Positions 40,673 to 50,382 are shown, counted from the first letter of the stretch. The stretch: DNA of 64,000 nt from Arthrobacter woluwensis (GCF_900105345.1 NZ_FNSN01000003.1:3038001-3102000), one strand, 5' to 3'. The notes: generated by a model from the sequence alone, not told the origin. Numbers and translations are program-made.

Positions 40673-42001
40673 TCAGTCGGCCGCGATGCGGTCCAGGACC
40701 AGCCGGTTGCCGGCCCGCGAACCCTCCGGAGCGATCAGGGTGGCGCCCTCCAGCGCCTCCCTGGCCCGCCCGAAGCGCTCCGGGGTGTCTGTCAGGAGCG
40801 TCATGAGCGGCTCCCCCGCCCGGACCACCGCGCCGGGCTTGGCGTGCAGACGCACCCCGGCGCCGGCCTGGACCACGTCCTCCTTGCGGGCACGGCCCGC
40901 GCCGAGACGCCAGGCGGCCACGCCGACCTTCAGGGCGTCCAGTTCCACGAGCACACCGTCGGCCGGGGCCAGGATGGTCTCGCTCTCCTTCGCCACCGGG
41001 AGCGGCGCGTCCGGGTCGCCGCCCTGCGCCGAAATCATCCGGCGCCACACGTCCATCGCGCGGCCGTCACGCAGCGCTGCCGCGGGATCGGCGTCGCGCA
41101 CTCCCGCGGCCTGCAGCATCTCCTCGGCGAGGCGGACCGTCAGCTCCACCACATCCTCGGGGCCGCCACCGGCCAGGACCTCCACGGACTCCTCGACCTC
41201 GATGGCGTTGCCCGCCGTGAGGCCGAGCGGGGTGGACATGTCGGTCAGAAGGGCCACGGTGTTCACCCCGGCGTCGTGGCCGAGGGCGACCATGGTGCGG
41301 GCCAGCTCACGGGCCTGCTCCTCGTCCTTCATGAAGGCGCCGCTGCCCACCTTGACGTCCAGCACCAGTGACCCGGTGCCTTCCGCGATCTTCTTGCTCA
41401 TGATCGAGGACGCGATGAGCGGAATGGCCTCCACGGTGCCCGTGACGTCCCGGAGCGCGTAGAGCTTCTTGTCCGCCGGGGCCAGGCCCGAACCGGCCGC
41501 GCAGATGACCGCGCCGACATCCTGGAGCTGGGCGAGCATCTCCTCATTGCTGAGGTCCGCGCGCCAGCCCGGGATGGCCTCCAGCTTGTCCAGGGTGCCG
41601 CCCGTGTGGCCGAGGCCGCGGCCGGACAGCTGCGGCACCGCCACGCCGTACACCGCCACGAGCGGCGCCAGCGGGAGGGTGATCTTGTCCCCCACGCCGC
41701 CGGTGGAGTGCTTGTCCGTGGTGGGCATGGACCCCTGGGCGTTGACCGGGCCGCCCGTGCGTGGACGGAGGGAGGAGAAGTCCATCCGCTCTCCGGACGC
41801 GATCATCGCGGCCGTCCAGCGGGCGATCTCCTCGCGGCTCATGCCGTTGAGCAGGATGGCCATGTTGAGTGCGGCCATCTGCTCCTCGGCGACGACGCCG
41901 CGCGTGTACGCGTCGATCACCCAGTCGATCTGGCCGGGGCTGAGCACCCCGCGGTCGCGCTTGGTGCGGATCACGTCCACCGCGTCGAAAGCCTCAGTCA
42001 T
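40673..42001 (-). CDS. deoA: thymidine (pyrimidine-nucleoside) phosphorylase
   Basis: A 442-aa enzyme that phosphorolyses thymidine/deoxyuridine to base and deoxyribose-1-phosphate. The family signature begins TDKHSTGGVGDKITLPLAPL (about residue 95), preceded by the phosphate-site segment and followed by SGRGLGHTGGTLDKLEAIPG. LVLDVKVGSGAFMKD carries the substrate lysine. The C-terminal beta-hammerhead domain (about 345-442) is present. It overlaps cdd by 8 bp and is the last gene of the nucleoside uptake and salvage operon. Confidence 0.94.
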   Translation of the reverse strand: MTEAFDAVDVIRTKRDRGVLSPGQIDWVIDAYTRGVVAEEQMAALNMAILLNGMSREEIARWTAAMIASGERMDFSSLRPRTGGPVNAQGSMPTTDKHSTGGVGDKITLPLAPLVAVYGVAVPQLSGRGLGHTGGTLDKLEAIPGWRADLSNEEMLAQLQDVGAVICAAGSGLAPADKKLYALRDVTGTVEAIPLIASSIMSKKIAEGTGSLVLDVKVGSGAFMKDEEQARELARTMVALGHDAGVNTVALLTDMSTPLGLTAGNAIEVEESVEVLAGGGPEDVVELTVRLAEEMLQAAGVRDADPAAALRDGRAMDVWRRMISAQGGDPDAPLPVAKESETILAPADGVLVELDALKVGVAAWRLGAGRARKEDVVQAGAGVRLHAKPGAVVRAGEPLMTLLTDTPERFGRAREALEGATLIAPEGSRAGNRLVLDRIAAD

Positions 42002-42464
42002 GCGTCCCCTCCTGGTGGTCCTGACCTTCCGGCGCCGCCGGACGGTCCTCCTCGAGGTGCTGCGGCCCGAACGCGTCCGGCAGCACCTCGTCCATGGTCT
42101 TGATCCCGTGGCTGGTCATGAGCACCATGTCCGGGGCCCGGAATTCGTAGAGCAGCTGACGGCAGCGGCCGCAGGGCATCAGCACGGAGCCGGCGCCGTC
42201 GACGCAGTAGAACGCGCGGATCAGACCGCCGCCGCCCATGCGGATCTGCCCCAGGAGGGTGCACTCCGCACACAGCGTCAGCCCGTAACTCGCGTTCTCC
42301 ACGTTGCAGCCCGACACCACCCGGCCGTCGTCCAGAAGGGCCGCCGCACCCACGGGGTACCGCGAGTACGGCGCGTACGCCTTCTCCATGGCGACGACGG
42401 CGGCCTGCCGCAGTGCGTCCCAGTCCGGTGCCGCGGTGGCCGCGGCCGGCGTCGTGTCCCCCAT
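41994..42464 (-). CDS. cdd: cytidine deaminase
   Basis: A 156-aa zinc enzyme converting (deoxy)cytidine to (deoxy)uridine. YSRYPVGAAALLDDG, GCNVENASYGLTLCAE (Cys ligand and catalytic Glu) and LMPCGRCRQLLYEF (the PCxxC zinc pair) define it. The core is of usual length with an extra 20-residue acidic tail (HLEEDRPAAPEGQDHQEG). It starts 2 bp after the second permease and overlaps deoA, so the salvage enzymes are translated with the uptake system. Confidence 0.95.
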   Translation of the reverse strand: MGDTTPAAATAAPDWDALRQAAVVAMEKAYAPYSRYPVGAAALLDDGRVVSGCNVENASYGLTLCAECTLLGQIRMGGGGLIRAFYCVDGAGSVLMPCGRCRQLLYEFRAPDMVLMTSHGIKTMDEVLPDAFGPQHLEEDRPAAPEGQDHQEGTHD

Positions 42465-42466
42465 GG

Positions 42467-43750
42467 CTATTCCTTCACATAGGGGACGCCGCTGGCCGCC
42501 GGCGGCCGCGAACGGCCGACCAGACCGGCCACCGCCAGGATCGTGACCAGGTACGGCAGCATGGCCATGAACTGGCTCGGCACCGGGGTGCCGATGATCG
42601 TGACGAGCGACTGCAGATTGTCCGCGAAGCCGAAGAGCAGCGCGGCCAGGAAGGCGCCGATCGGGTTCCAGCGGCCGAAGATGAGAGCCGCCAGGGCGAT
42701 GAAGCCTCGGCCACCCGAGATCTCCTTGGTGAAGGAGTCCACGGCCACCAGGGTGAAGTAGGAACCGCCGATGCCGGCGATCGCGCCACCCAGGGTGACG
42801 TTCCAGAACCGCGTGGCGTTGACGTTGATGCCCAGGGTGTCGGCGGCCTGCGGGTGCTCACCCACGGCGCGGACCCGGAGGCCCCACTTGGTCTTGAACA
42901 GACCGATCCACACCACGAACACGGCCACGTACATGAGGTAGCCGATGATCGACTGCTTGAAGAGGATCGGGCCGATCAGCGGGATGCTGGACAGCACCGG
43001 GATGTCGATGACGGGCAGGTGCGCCGGCGAGTTCAGCTTCTCCGGGTCGGACTGCAGGAGCGTGGAGAAGAGGAATCCGGTCAGGCCGGAAACCAGCACG
43101 TTCAGCACGACGCCCACGATGATCTGGTTGACCAGGTAGCGGATGCTGAAGACGGCCAGGACCATCGAGACGAGCGCGCCGGCCACCGCGGCGGCCAGCA
43201 GACCGGCGAAGGCGTTGTGCGTCACGCTGCCCACGAGGGCCGCGGTGAACGCGCCGCCCAGGAGCTGCCCTTCGATGGCGATGTTCACGACGCCGACGCG
43301 TTCGCAGAGCACGCCGGAGAGGGAACCGAACACGAGCGGCACGGCGAGGGTCACCGAACCAGCCAGCAGGCCGGCCAGGGAGATCTCGTGCAGGCGTGCA
43401 CCACCGACGACGGCGGTCAGGAACGCGATGACGAAGGCCGCCGCGAAGACGGCCACGGCCCAGATCGGCACCGTGCGGGCACGGTTCCGCAGCACGACCG
43501 ACCATGCGGCGATGGCGATCATGACGACGCCCAGCACCAGGCCCGTGGCCTTCGCCGGGAGGGTCACGACGGGAAGCTGGAAGAAATCGCCGTCCTGGGA
43601 GATCCCGAATCCCGCGGTCGAGTCCGGTCCGAGGATGCCGCAGAACAGGAACGTGGCGACGGCCACGACGCCGAGCATGACGGGGATCTTCCAGCCGACG
43701 GGCTTCAGGCCGGCCTCCACCGGGGCGGGACTTGCAACTGCTGTGCTCAT
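42467..43750 (-). CDS. nucleoside ABC transporter permease 2 (BPD_transp_2 type)
   Basis: A 427-aa permease with about ten to eleven membrane segments. LVFGSLSGVLCERVGVVNIAIEGQLLGGAF is the conserved N-proximal segment of YufQ/NupQ-like permeases, and YLMYVAVFVVWIGLFKTKWGLRVRAVGEHPQAADTLGINV is the cytoplasmic loop that docks on the ATPase. The N-terminus has an extra pair of hydrophobic segments (residues about 20-110) compared with minimal members. It overlaps permease 1 by 4 bp (ATGA). Confidence 0.88.
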   Translation of the reverse strand: MSTAVASPAPVEAGLKPVGWKIPVMLGVVAVATFLFCGILGPDSTAGFGISQDGDFFQLPVVTLPAKATGLVLGVVMIAIAAWSVVLRNRARTVPIWAVAVFAAAFVIAFLTAVVGGARLHEISLAGLLAGSVTLAVPLVFGSLSGVLCERVGVVNIAIEGQLLGGAFTAALVGSVTHNAFAGLLAAAVAGALVSMVLAVFSIRYLVNQIIVGVVLNVLVSGLTGFLFSTLLQSDPEKLNSPAHLPVIDIPVLSSIPLIGPILFKQSIIGYLMYVAVFVVWIGLFKTKWGLRVRAVGEHPQAADTLGINVNATRFWNVTLGGAIAGIGGSYFTLVAVDSFTKEISGGRGFIALAALIFGRWNPIGAFLAALLFGFADNLQSLVTIIGTPVPSQFMAMLPYLVTILAVAGLVGRSRPPAASGVPYVKE

Positions 43751-44958
43751 ACGGCACCTCCGGTGAGCGGGACGGCCTTGGTGGCCTTCTTCTTACGGTT
43801 CATCCCGAAGACCGCCTTGACCAGCGGCGGGGCCGCGATGAACAACACGATGAGGGACTGGACGATCAGGACGATGTCGATGGGGGTTCCGGTCTGGATC
43901 TGCATCTGGACCGCACCGGCGCGGAACGCTCCGAAGAGCAGACCCGCCGCGAAGGTGCCCCACGGGGTGGAGCGGCCGAGCAGGGCCACCGTGATGGCGT
44001 CGAAGCCGTAGCTCGCGGCGACACCGTCGGTCAGGACCTTCTCGGTGCCCGCGACCTGCGCGACGCCGCCCAGGCCGGACAGCGCGCCGGCGAAGGCCAT
44101 CACGAGAACGGTGGCGCGCGAGACGTTGACGCCCGCGGTCTGCGCGGCCTTCGGGTTGGCGCCCACGGCGCGGAACTCGAAGCCCCAGGTGGAGCGGTTC
44201 AGGAGCCACCACACGAACACCGTGGCGGCGATCGCCAGCAGGAAGCCCGCGTGCAGACGGTACTGGTCCCCCGCGATCAGCGGATAGACAGCGTTCGGGT
44301 CGAGGGCCGGGGAGATCGGGTTGGTCTCCCCCGGGCGCTGGAACTCCGGCGTGGTCAGCAGGTAACGCAGGAAGTACAGGGCCACGTAGTTGAACATGAT
44401 GGTCAGGATGACCTCATGGGCGCCGGTGCGGGCCTTCAGGTAGCCCACCAGGCCACCCCAGACCGCGCCGCCCAGGACACCGGCGATGATCACCAGCAGC
44501 AGGTGCAGGAACGGCGGCAGGTGCCAGGCGAAACCGAGGTACGCGGCGAGCGTGCCGGAGACGATGATCTGACCCTGGGCGCCGATGTTGAACAGGCCCG
44601 CACGGAACGCGAGGGCCACGCCCAGCGCCGCCGTGATGAGCGGCGTCGCGATGGTCAGGGTCTCCATGAAGGGACCGAAGTGACCCAGCGGACCCGTGGC
44701 CTCCGGGGAGTATACGGCTCCCTGGAACAGTGCGACGTACGAGTTGGTGGCGGCCTTCCAGAGGGCGCTCAGGAAGTCCGTGGGTCGGGCGAACAGGTAC
44801 CCCGCCGTGGTGGCGACGTCCTTGTCCGTGGCCGCGATGAGCAGACCGCCCAGCACCAGGGCCAGGAACACGGCCAGGAAGGAGACCATCGCGTTGCCCG
44901 TGAAGATCTTCTTCACGATCTCCTGACCGTCCAGCCGCGGCTGTTCTTGCTTACTCAC
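43747..44958 (-). CDS. nucleoside ABC transporter permease 1 (BPD_transp_2 type)
   Basis: A 403-aa permease. ALGVALAFRAGLFNIGAQGQIIVSGTLAAYLG and EVILTIMFNYVALYFLRYLL are family landmarks, and FEFRAVGANPKAAQTAGVNVSRA is the coupling loop for the ATPase. It pairs with permease 2 to form the channel of a BMP-type nucleoside importer. The stop overlaps permease 2, and the ATG at 44958 overlaps the end of the ATPase gene by 8 bp. Confidence 0.88.
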   Translation of the reverse strand: MSKQEQPRLDGQEIVKKIFTGNAMVSFLAVFLALVLGGLLIAATDKDVATTAGYLFARPTDFLSALWKAATNSYVALFQGAVYSPEATGPLGHFGPFMETLTIATPLITAALGVALAFRAGLFNIGAQGQIIVSGTLAAYLGFAWHLPPFLHLLLVIIAGVLGGAVWGGLVGYLKARTGAHEVILTIMFNYVALYFLRYLLTTPEFQRPGETNPISPALDPNAVYPLIAGDQYRLHAGFLLAIAATVFVWWLLNRSTWGFEFRAVGANPKAAQTAGVNVSRATVLVMAFAGALSGLGGVAQVAGTEKVLTDGVAASYGFDAITVALLGRSTPWGTFAAGLLFGAFRAGAVQMQIQTGTPIDIVLIVQSLIVLFIAAPPLVKAVFGMNRKKKATKAVPLTGGAV

Positions 44959-46543
44959 CGGCTTCTCCTGCCTGATCCGTCTGAATGTCCCCGGCCTGAT
45001 GGCGGCCGGGCTGATGCTGCGTGGCGGTACTGTGGGCGGCGTCCTCCGGCGAGAGGCCCGCCATCATGAGGCCGAGCACGTCACGGGGCGTGTCCGAGGG
45101 GACGATGCCCACCACCTTGCCCTTGTAGAGGACGGCGATCCGGTCCGCGAGCTCCACCACCTCGTCGAGTTCCGTGGACACGATCATCACGGGGATGCCC
45201 TTGTCCCGCTCCGACACGATCCGGCGGTGCAGGAACTCGATGGACCCCACGTCCACACCACGGGTGGGCTGGGACGCGATGAAGAGGCGCAGAGGCCGGG
45301 ACAGCTCCCGGGCCATGACCACCTTCTGCTGGTTGCCGCCCGAGAGGGAACCGACCGCCGTCGCACCGGACGGCGTGCGGATGTCGAACTCGTCGATCTT
45401 CGCGGTGGCGTTGGCGGCCACCTTGCCCGGATCCATGGCGACGCCACGGGCGAAGGGCGCCTGGTCGTACAGGTCCAGCACGAGGTTCTCCGCGACGGAG
45501 AACGGGCCGACCAGGCCGTCCTCCTTCCGGTCCTCGGGCACGAAGCCCACGCCGGCGTGCAGGACTTCCTTGACGCTCCGGCCCAGAAGCTCCTTGCCGT
45601 CCAGCGTGATCGACCCGGCCACGTGCTCCTGAAGACCCAGGATGGCCTCGGTCAGTTCGGTCTGGCCGTTGCCCTGCACGCCCGCGACGGCGAGGATCTC
45701 CCCTTCGGCGATGTCAAGGTCGATGCCGTCCACCACCCGCTGGCCGTTCGGGGCCAGGACGGTCAGATCGCGGATCGAGAACGTGGTCTTGCCGGGCTTC
45801 GCGGGTTCCTTGTTCAAAGTCAGGCTGACGGGGCGGCCCACCATGAGGGCGGCGAGTTCCGTGGTGGACGCGCTCGGATCGGCATTGCCCACCACCTTGC
45901 CGCGACGGATCACGGTGATGGTGTCGGAGACGGCCCGCACCTCGCGGAGCTTGTGGGAGATGAACAGGATGGAGGTCCCGGACGCCTTGAGCTGACGCAT
46001 GATGTCCAGGAGCTCGTCGGTCTCCTGCGGGGTCAGCACGGCGGTGGGCTCATCCAGGATGAGGACCTTCGCCTCGCGCACCAGGGCCTTGATGATCTCG
46101 ACACGTTGCTGCACGCCGACGGGGAGGTCCTCCACCAGGGCGTCGGGGTCGACGTTGAAGCCGTACTGGTCGGAGATCTCGCGGATCCGGGTCCTGGTGG
46201 ACTCCAGATCCAGGAAGCCGCCGGCCTTGGTGGTCTCGCCACCGAGGGCGACGTTCTCGGCGACGGTGAACACGGGGACCAGCATGAAGTGCTGGTGCAC
46301 CATGCCGATGCCCGCCGCCATCGCATCGCCCGGGCCGCGGAAGCTCATGGGCTTCCCGTCCACCACGATCTCGCCTTCGGTGGGTTCATAGAGGCCGTAG
46401 AGGACGTTCATGAGAGTCGACTTCCCCGCGCCGTTCTCACCGAGGAGGCAGTGGATCTGCCCCGGCTCAACCACCACATAGATATGATCGTTGGCCACGA
46501 AAGTGCCGAAGGTCTTGGTGATCCCCCGAAGCTCAAGTTTCAC
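44951..46543 (-). CDS. nucleoside ABC transporter ATP-binding protein (two ABC domains)
   Basis: A 530-aa protein with two tandem ATPase domains, as in RbsA/NupO-type importers. Domain 1 (about 1-240) has Walker A GENGAGKSTLMN and Walker B VLILDEPTAVLTP. Domain 2 (about 255-500) has a degenerate Walker A (GVQGNGQTELTEAI), the signature LSGGNQQKVVMARELSRP, and ASQPTRGVD in place of a standard Walker B. The asymmetry is normal for this subfamily, in which only one site is fully active. The start codon is GTG 46543. Confidence 0.92.
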   Translation of the reverse strand: MKLELRGITKTFGTFVANDHIYVVVEPGQIHCLLGENGAGKSTLMNVLYGLYEPTEGEIVVDGKPMSFRGPGDAMAAGIGMVHQHFMLVPVFTVAENVALGGETTKAGGFLDLESTRTRIREISDQYGFNVDPDALVEDLPVGVQQRVEIIKALVREAKVLILDEPTAVLTPQETDELLDIMRQLKASGTSILFISHKLREVRAVSDTITVIRRGKVVGNADPSASTTELAALMVGRPVSLTLNKEPAKPGKTTFSIRDLTVLAPNGQRVVDGIDLDIAEGEILAVAGVQGNGQTELTEAILGLQEHVAGSITLDGKELLGRSVKEVLHAGVGFVPEDRKEDGLVGPFSVAENLVLDLYDQAPFARGVAMDPGKVAANATAKIDEFDIRTPSGATAVGSLSGGNQQKVVMARELSRPLRLFIASQPTRGVDVGSIEFLHRRIVSERDKGIPVMIVSTELDEVVELADRIAVLYKGKVVGIVPSDTPRDVLGLMMAGLSPEDAAHSTATQHQPGRHQAGDIQTDQAGEAGE

Positions 46544-46657
46544 GCTGTTGTTTCCGTTCCATCAGATGATGCCCTGTGCGGTCGTCCCATTGCATCGAAT
46601 ACCCAGCAGGCTATCCCAGCACCGGGTCCGCGGTGCAGGTCTTCACTCACGCAAAGC

Positions 46658-46706
46658 GCCGCCGCCCCCGGCCCGGCGGAATCCACCGGGCGACGGGGGC
46701 GGCGGC
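46658..46706 (-). terminator. GC-rich hairpin between the BMP gene and the rest of its operon
   Basis: GCCGCCGCCCCCG (46658-46670) pairs with CGGGGGCGGCGGC (46694-46706), with GCCCGG/ACCGGGC pairing inside. It lies 17 bp beyond the binding-protein stop and 114 bp before the ATPase start. A partial terminator here would give more binding protein than transporter, as is common for such operons. Confidence 0.65.
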
Positions 46707-46722
46707 ACTCACGCCGGAAGCC

Positions 46723-47844
46723 CTACTGCTTGGGGCTGGCCTTGGACTCGACCTTGATCTTGCCGTCGACGATGTCCTTCTTCAGGGCATCCAGCTCGCT
46801 CTGGAGATCGGCCGGGACGGCCGAGGCGAGGTCGTGGAACGGCGCCACGTCGACGCCGCCGTTGGCGAGGGTGCCGACGTACGGCTTGGCTGTGAACTTG
46901 CCGTCCTTGTCGTCCTTGATCACGGTCTCGACGGCCTCGTCCATCTTCTTGATGACGGAGGTCAGCATGAGGCCCTTGTACTCGGGGGCGGTCAGGTAAC
47001 CGTCCGAGTCGACCCAGACGAGCTTGACGTCCTTGCCACCGGACTTGGCGTCCTTCAGCGCGCTGGCAGCGCCCTTGCCCACCGGACCGGCGACGGGCAT
47101 GATGATGTCCGCGCCGCCGTCGAGCAGGGACTTGGTGACCTGCTTGCCCTTGTCCTGCTTCTCGAAGTCACCGGTGAAGGTGCCGTCCTGCTTGTCCTTG
47201 TCCCAGCCGAGGACCTGGACGTTCTTGCCCTTCTTCTCGTTGAAGTACTTCACGCCGTCCGCGAAGCCGTCCATGAAGATGGTGACGGTGGGGATCTTGA
47301 TGCCGCCGAAGGTGCCGACCTTGCCGGTCTTGGTGGTGGCGGCAGCGGCATAACCGGCCAGGAACGCGGCCTGGGCCGTGTCGTAGATGATCGGCTTCAC
47401 GTTGGCGATTTCCTTGTCGTACGCGAAGTCGATGATGGTGAAGTGCTTGCTCGGGTTGGCCGTGGCCAGCGACTTGGTGGCGTCACCCAGGAGGAAGCCG
47501 ACCGTGACGGTCAGGTTGCAGCCGGCGTTGACCATGCCCCGGAGATTCGGTTCGAAGTCGTTGTTGGACTTGGACTCGACCTCCTTGGTCTTGATGTTCA
47601 GGTCCTTCTCGGACTTCTTCAGACCTTCGTACGAGGACTGGTTGAAGGACTGGTCATCGAAACCGCCGGAGTCGGAGACGATGCACGCCTTGTAGTCGCT
47701 GCTGCCGGCTGCGGAGCCGGACTTCTGCTCCGGGGCTGCGCCACAGGCGGAGAGCAGCAGGGCTGCGGCGCTCATGCCCGCTACGCCGACCAGCGAACCG
47801 CGCTTGGCTGCGCCGAGGGCGCGCGCCTGCTTGGAAATCTTCAA
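46723..47844 (-). CDS. BMP-family nucleoside-binding lipoprotein
   Basis: A 373-aa lipoprotein, first gene of the operon. The signal peptide ends with the lipobox LLSACG (Cys34). The mature part follows the Bmp/PnrA purine-nucleoside receptor fold: ACIVSDSGGFDDQSFNQSSYEGL (ligand loop with Asp and Phe), NLTVTVGFLLGDATKSLA, HFTIIDFAYD, and IIMPVAGPVGKGAASA near residue 255. With the two-domain ATPase and two permeases it forms an ABC importer for nucleosides. The start is taken as TTG 47844 because GGAGG lies four bases before it; ATG 47877 in frame lacks such a site. Confidence 0.88.
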   Translation of the reverse strand: MKISKQARALGAAKRGSLVGVAGMSAAALLLSACGAAPEQKSGSAAGSSDYKACIVSDSGGFDDQSFNQSSYEGLKKSEKDLNIKTKEVESKSNNDFEPNLRGMVNAGCNLTVTVGFLLGDATKSLATANPSKHFTIIDFAYDKEIANVKPIIYDTAQAAFLAGYAAAATTKTGKVGTFGGIKIPTVTIFMDGFADGVKYFNEKKGKNVQVLGWDKDKQDGTFTGDFEKQDKGKQVTKSLLDGGADIIMPVAGPVGKGAASALKDAKSGGKDVKLVWVDSDGYLTAPEYKGLMLTSVIKKMDEAVETVIKDDKDGKFTAKPYVGTLANGGVDVAPFHDLASAVPADLQSELDALKKDIVDGKIKVESKASPKQ

Positions 47845-47988
47845 GGATCCTCCAGAAAACTCGAAATGCCCAAGCATCCATGGCCCGGGCGGTGATGAAG
47901 GCAACATTACTCAGTGATCCACGCCGCCCGCTACCACGGACGGCTGGATATGCACTGATCGTTGAATATTTGTTACCTATGGGTAGGC

Positions 47989-49197
47989 CTAGGCCTCGTC
48001 GAGATCCCTGATGGTGCGCAGTGCGGCCCCGGCCAGGACCCTGATCCCGTAGCCGAGCGCACGTTCGTCGAGGATGTAGTCGCCGCGGTGCAGATCGTAC
48101 TCCTCGCCGCCGGGGGTGCGGGTGCCGAGACGCATCATCGCGCCCGGGACGTCCGCCAGGAACCAGGCGAAGTCCTCGCCGCCCATGGACTGCGGAGTGA
48201 GCACGACGGCGTTCTCGCCCAGTTCGGCGCGGGCCGCGGCCTCGATCAGGGCGGTCTCGTGCTCCGAGTTCACCACCGGCGGGACCCCCCGGGTGTGTTC
48301 CAGATGGACATCCACCCCGTACGGAGCGGCGACCTGCTGCACCACGGCGTCCAGGAGCTCGCCGGCGCCGTGCCACGCATCGCGGTCCAGACAGCGCATC
48401 GTGCCCGCCATGTACCCGTTCGCCGGGATCGCGTTGGGAGCGGAGCCCGCACTGATCTGGCCCCACACCACGGAGACGGCGCTGCGCACGTCGATGCGGC
48501 GGGAGAGCACGGCCGGGACGTTCACGGCGATCTGGGCGAGCGCGAACACGAGGTCTTCGGTCAGATGCGGCCGCGAGGTGTGGCCGCCGCGCCCGGTCAG
48601 CTCGATCTTGATGGTGTCCGACGCCGAGGTGATCGCCCCGATGCGCGTGCCGATGTGCCCGACGTCGATCTTGGGATCACAGTGCAGCGCCATGATGCGC
48701 GGCACCCCGTCCAGGACCCCCTGGGCGATACAGGACAGCGCCCCGCCGGGCATGGTCTCCTCGGCCGGCTGGAAGATGATCCGGACGGATCCGCCCAGCG
48801 GCTCCGACTGGTGCATCGCGTGCAGGACGAGCGCGACGCCGAGCATCGTGGTGGTGTGCACATCGTGCCCGCAGGCGTGCGTCACGCCGTGATTGGTGCT
48901 CGCGAACGGAAGGCCCGTCTCCTCGATGATCGGCAGGGCGTCGATGTCCCCGCGGAGCGCGGTGGCGATGGGCCCCTCCCCCACGTCCACCACGACGCCG
49001 GTGCCCTCGAGGCGCCGCGGAGCCAGTCCGGCGGCCTCCAGACGGGCCACGAGACGGTCCGTGGTGCGGAACTCCTTGAAGGAGAGTTCAGGGTGCGCGT
49101 GCAGGTCCCGGCGGAACTCGATCAGCTCCGGCAGGAGCGGTTCCAGCCAGGGTCCGGCAAGCTGCGGCGGGTTCGATTCGCTGGAGTAGTTGCGCAC
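47989..49197 (-). CDS. M20-family amidohydrolase (IAA-amino acid hydrolase type)
   Basis: A 402-aa metallo-amidohydrolase. FRRDLHAHPELSFKEF at the N-terminus, ALRGDIDALPI, HACGHDVHTTTMLG (metal ligands Cys and His), FQPAEETMPGG (catalytic Glu pair) and a dimerisation domain with TGRGGHTSRPHL are characteristic. Members release amino acids from N-acyl conjugates. TAAAGT 6 nt before GTG 49197 gives a leaderless start. It faces away from the nucleoside operon but on the same strand, upstream of the BMP gene by 144 bp. Confidence 0.88.
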   Translation of the reverse strand: MRNYSSESNPPQLAGPWLEPLLPELIEFRRDLHAHPELSFKEFRTTDRLVARLEAAGLAPRRLEGTGVVVDVGEGPIATALRGDIDALPIIEETGLPFASTNHGVTHACGHDVHTTTMLGVALVLHAMHQSEPLGGSVRIIFQPAEETMPGGALSCIAQGVLDGVPRIMALHCDPKIDVGHIGTRIGAITSASDTIKIELTGRGGHTSRPHLTEDLVFALAQIAVNVPAVLSRRIDVRSAVSVVWGQISAGSAPNAIPANGYMAGTMRCLDRDAWHGAGELLDAVVQQVAAPYGVDVHLEHTRGVPPVVNSEHETALIEAAARAELGENAVVLTPQSMGGEDFAWFLADVPGAMMRLGTRTPGGEEYDLHRGDYILDERALGYGIRVLAGAALRTIRDLDEA

Positions 49198-49248
49198 CCT
49201 GACACTTTAGAGCGGGCGTGCGGAAAAACCTCAAAAGGTCACGCGGGG

Positions 49249-50382
49249 TTACAGAACGTCCGTGTCGCCGCTGGCCTTGAAGGCGTCCACGGCGCTCTTC
49301 ACGCGCTGTGCGTGCTCCGTGGTGGTCACCAGCAGGGCGTCCGGGGTGTCCACGATCACGACGTCCTTGATGCCGATGAGCGCGATCACCCGTTTGGTGT
49401 CCGCCACGACGACGCCGCTCGCGTCCTCCGTGAAGACGCGGGGGTCGTCCCCCAGCACGGTGACGTCGTCGACCTCACGCGCGCTGTTGAGGCGGCCGAT
49501 CGCCGCGAAGTCCCCGACGTCGTCCCAGCCGAACTCCCCGGGCACGACGGCGACGTCACCGGCAGCGGCGGCGGGCTCGGCCACGGCGTAGTCGATGGCG
49601 ATCTTCGGCAGGGTCGGCCAGATGCGGGCCGTGACCGCGTCACGGTCCGGGGTGTCCCAGGCGCGCGCGATCTCCAGGAGACCGGCGTGCAGCTCGGGCT
49701 GGTTGATCTCGAGGTGCTTGAGCATGAGGGCGACCGGAGCGACGAACATGCCGGCGTTCCAGACGTAGTCGCCGCTGGCGAGGTACTGGCGGGCCACGGT
49801 CTCATTGGGCTTCTCCACGAACTCCACCACGGCGTGGGCGTTCGGGGCCTCCTCCACCTTCAGGAGTTCGCCGACCCGGATGTAGCCGAAGCCCGTCGAC
49901 GGGTGCGTCGGCTTGATGCCGATCGTCACGATCTTGCCGGTGGCCGCGGTGTGGATCGCTTCGCGGACGGCGGCCTGGAAGACGTGGGTGGGGCTGATGA
50001 CCTGGTCGGCGGCGAAGGAGCCCATGATGGTCTCGGGATCGCGCTCGTGCAGGATGGCGGCGGCGAGTCCGATCGCGGCGGCGGAGTCCTTGGGCTCGCT
50101 CTCGAGCACCAGGTCCCGGTCGGAGAGCTCCGGCAGCTGACGGCAGACGGCGGCGCGGTGCGCCTGCCCGGTGACCACCAGGACGCGGCCTTCCGCCAGC
50201 GGCTCCAGCCGGTCGTACGTCGCCCGGATGAGGGTGCTGCCGGAACCGGTCAGATCATGCAGGAACTTGGGAGCGGCCGCCCGGGAGAGAGGCCACAGCC
50301 GGGTACCTACGCCGCCGGCAGGGATGACCGCGAAGAAGCGGGACATCGCGTGGCTGCGGGCGTCCACATTGTCGTTACTCAC
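49249..50382 (-). CDS. manC: mannose-1-phosphate guanylyltransferase
   Basis: A 377-aa nucleotidyltransferase making GDP-mannose. FFAVIPAGGVGTRLWPLSR (about residues 14-32) is the GTP-binding signature, EPKDSAAAIGLAAA follows, and FVEKPN with YVWNAGMFV are the sugar-phosphate site. It lacks the C-terminal isomerase domain, so it is the single-function form. The leaderless signal TACCAT, 6 nt, GTG 50382 sets the start. An ATG 39 bases further in (AMSRFF) is a weaker choice. It diverges from the sdh operon. Confidence 0.88.
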   Translation of the reverse strand: MSNDNVDARSHAMSRFFAVIPAGGVGTRLWPLSRAAAPKFLHDLTGSGSTLIRATYDRLEPLAEGRVLVVTGQAHRAAVCRQLPELSDRDLVLESEPKDSAAAIGLAAAILHERDPETIMGSFAADQVISPTHVFQAAVREAIHTAATGKIVTIGIKPTHPSTGFGYIRVGELLKVEEAPNAHAVVEFVEKPNETVARQYLASGDYVWNAGMFVAPVALMLKHLEINQPELHAGLLEIARAWDTPDRDAVTARIWPTLPKIAIDYAVAEPAAAAGDVAVVPGEFGWDDVGDFAAIGRLNSAREVDDVTVLGDDPRVFTEDASGVVVADTKRVIALIGIKDVVIVDTPDALLVTTTEHAQRVKSAVDAFKASGDTDVL

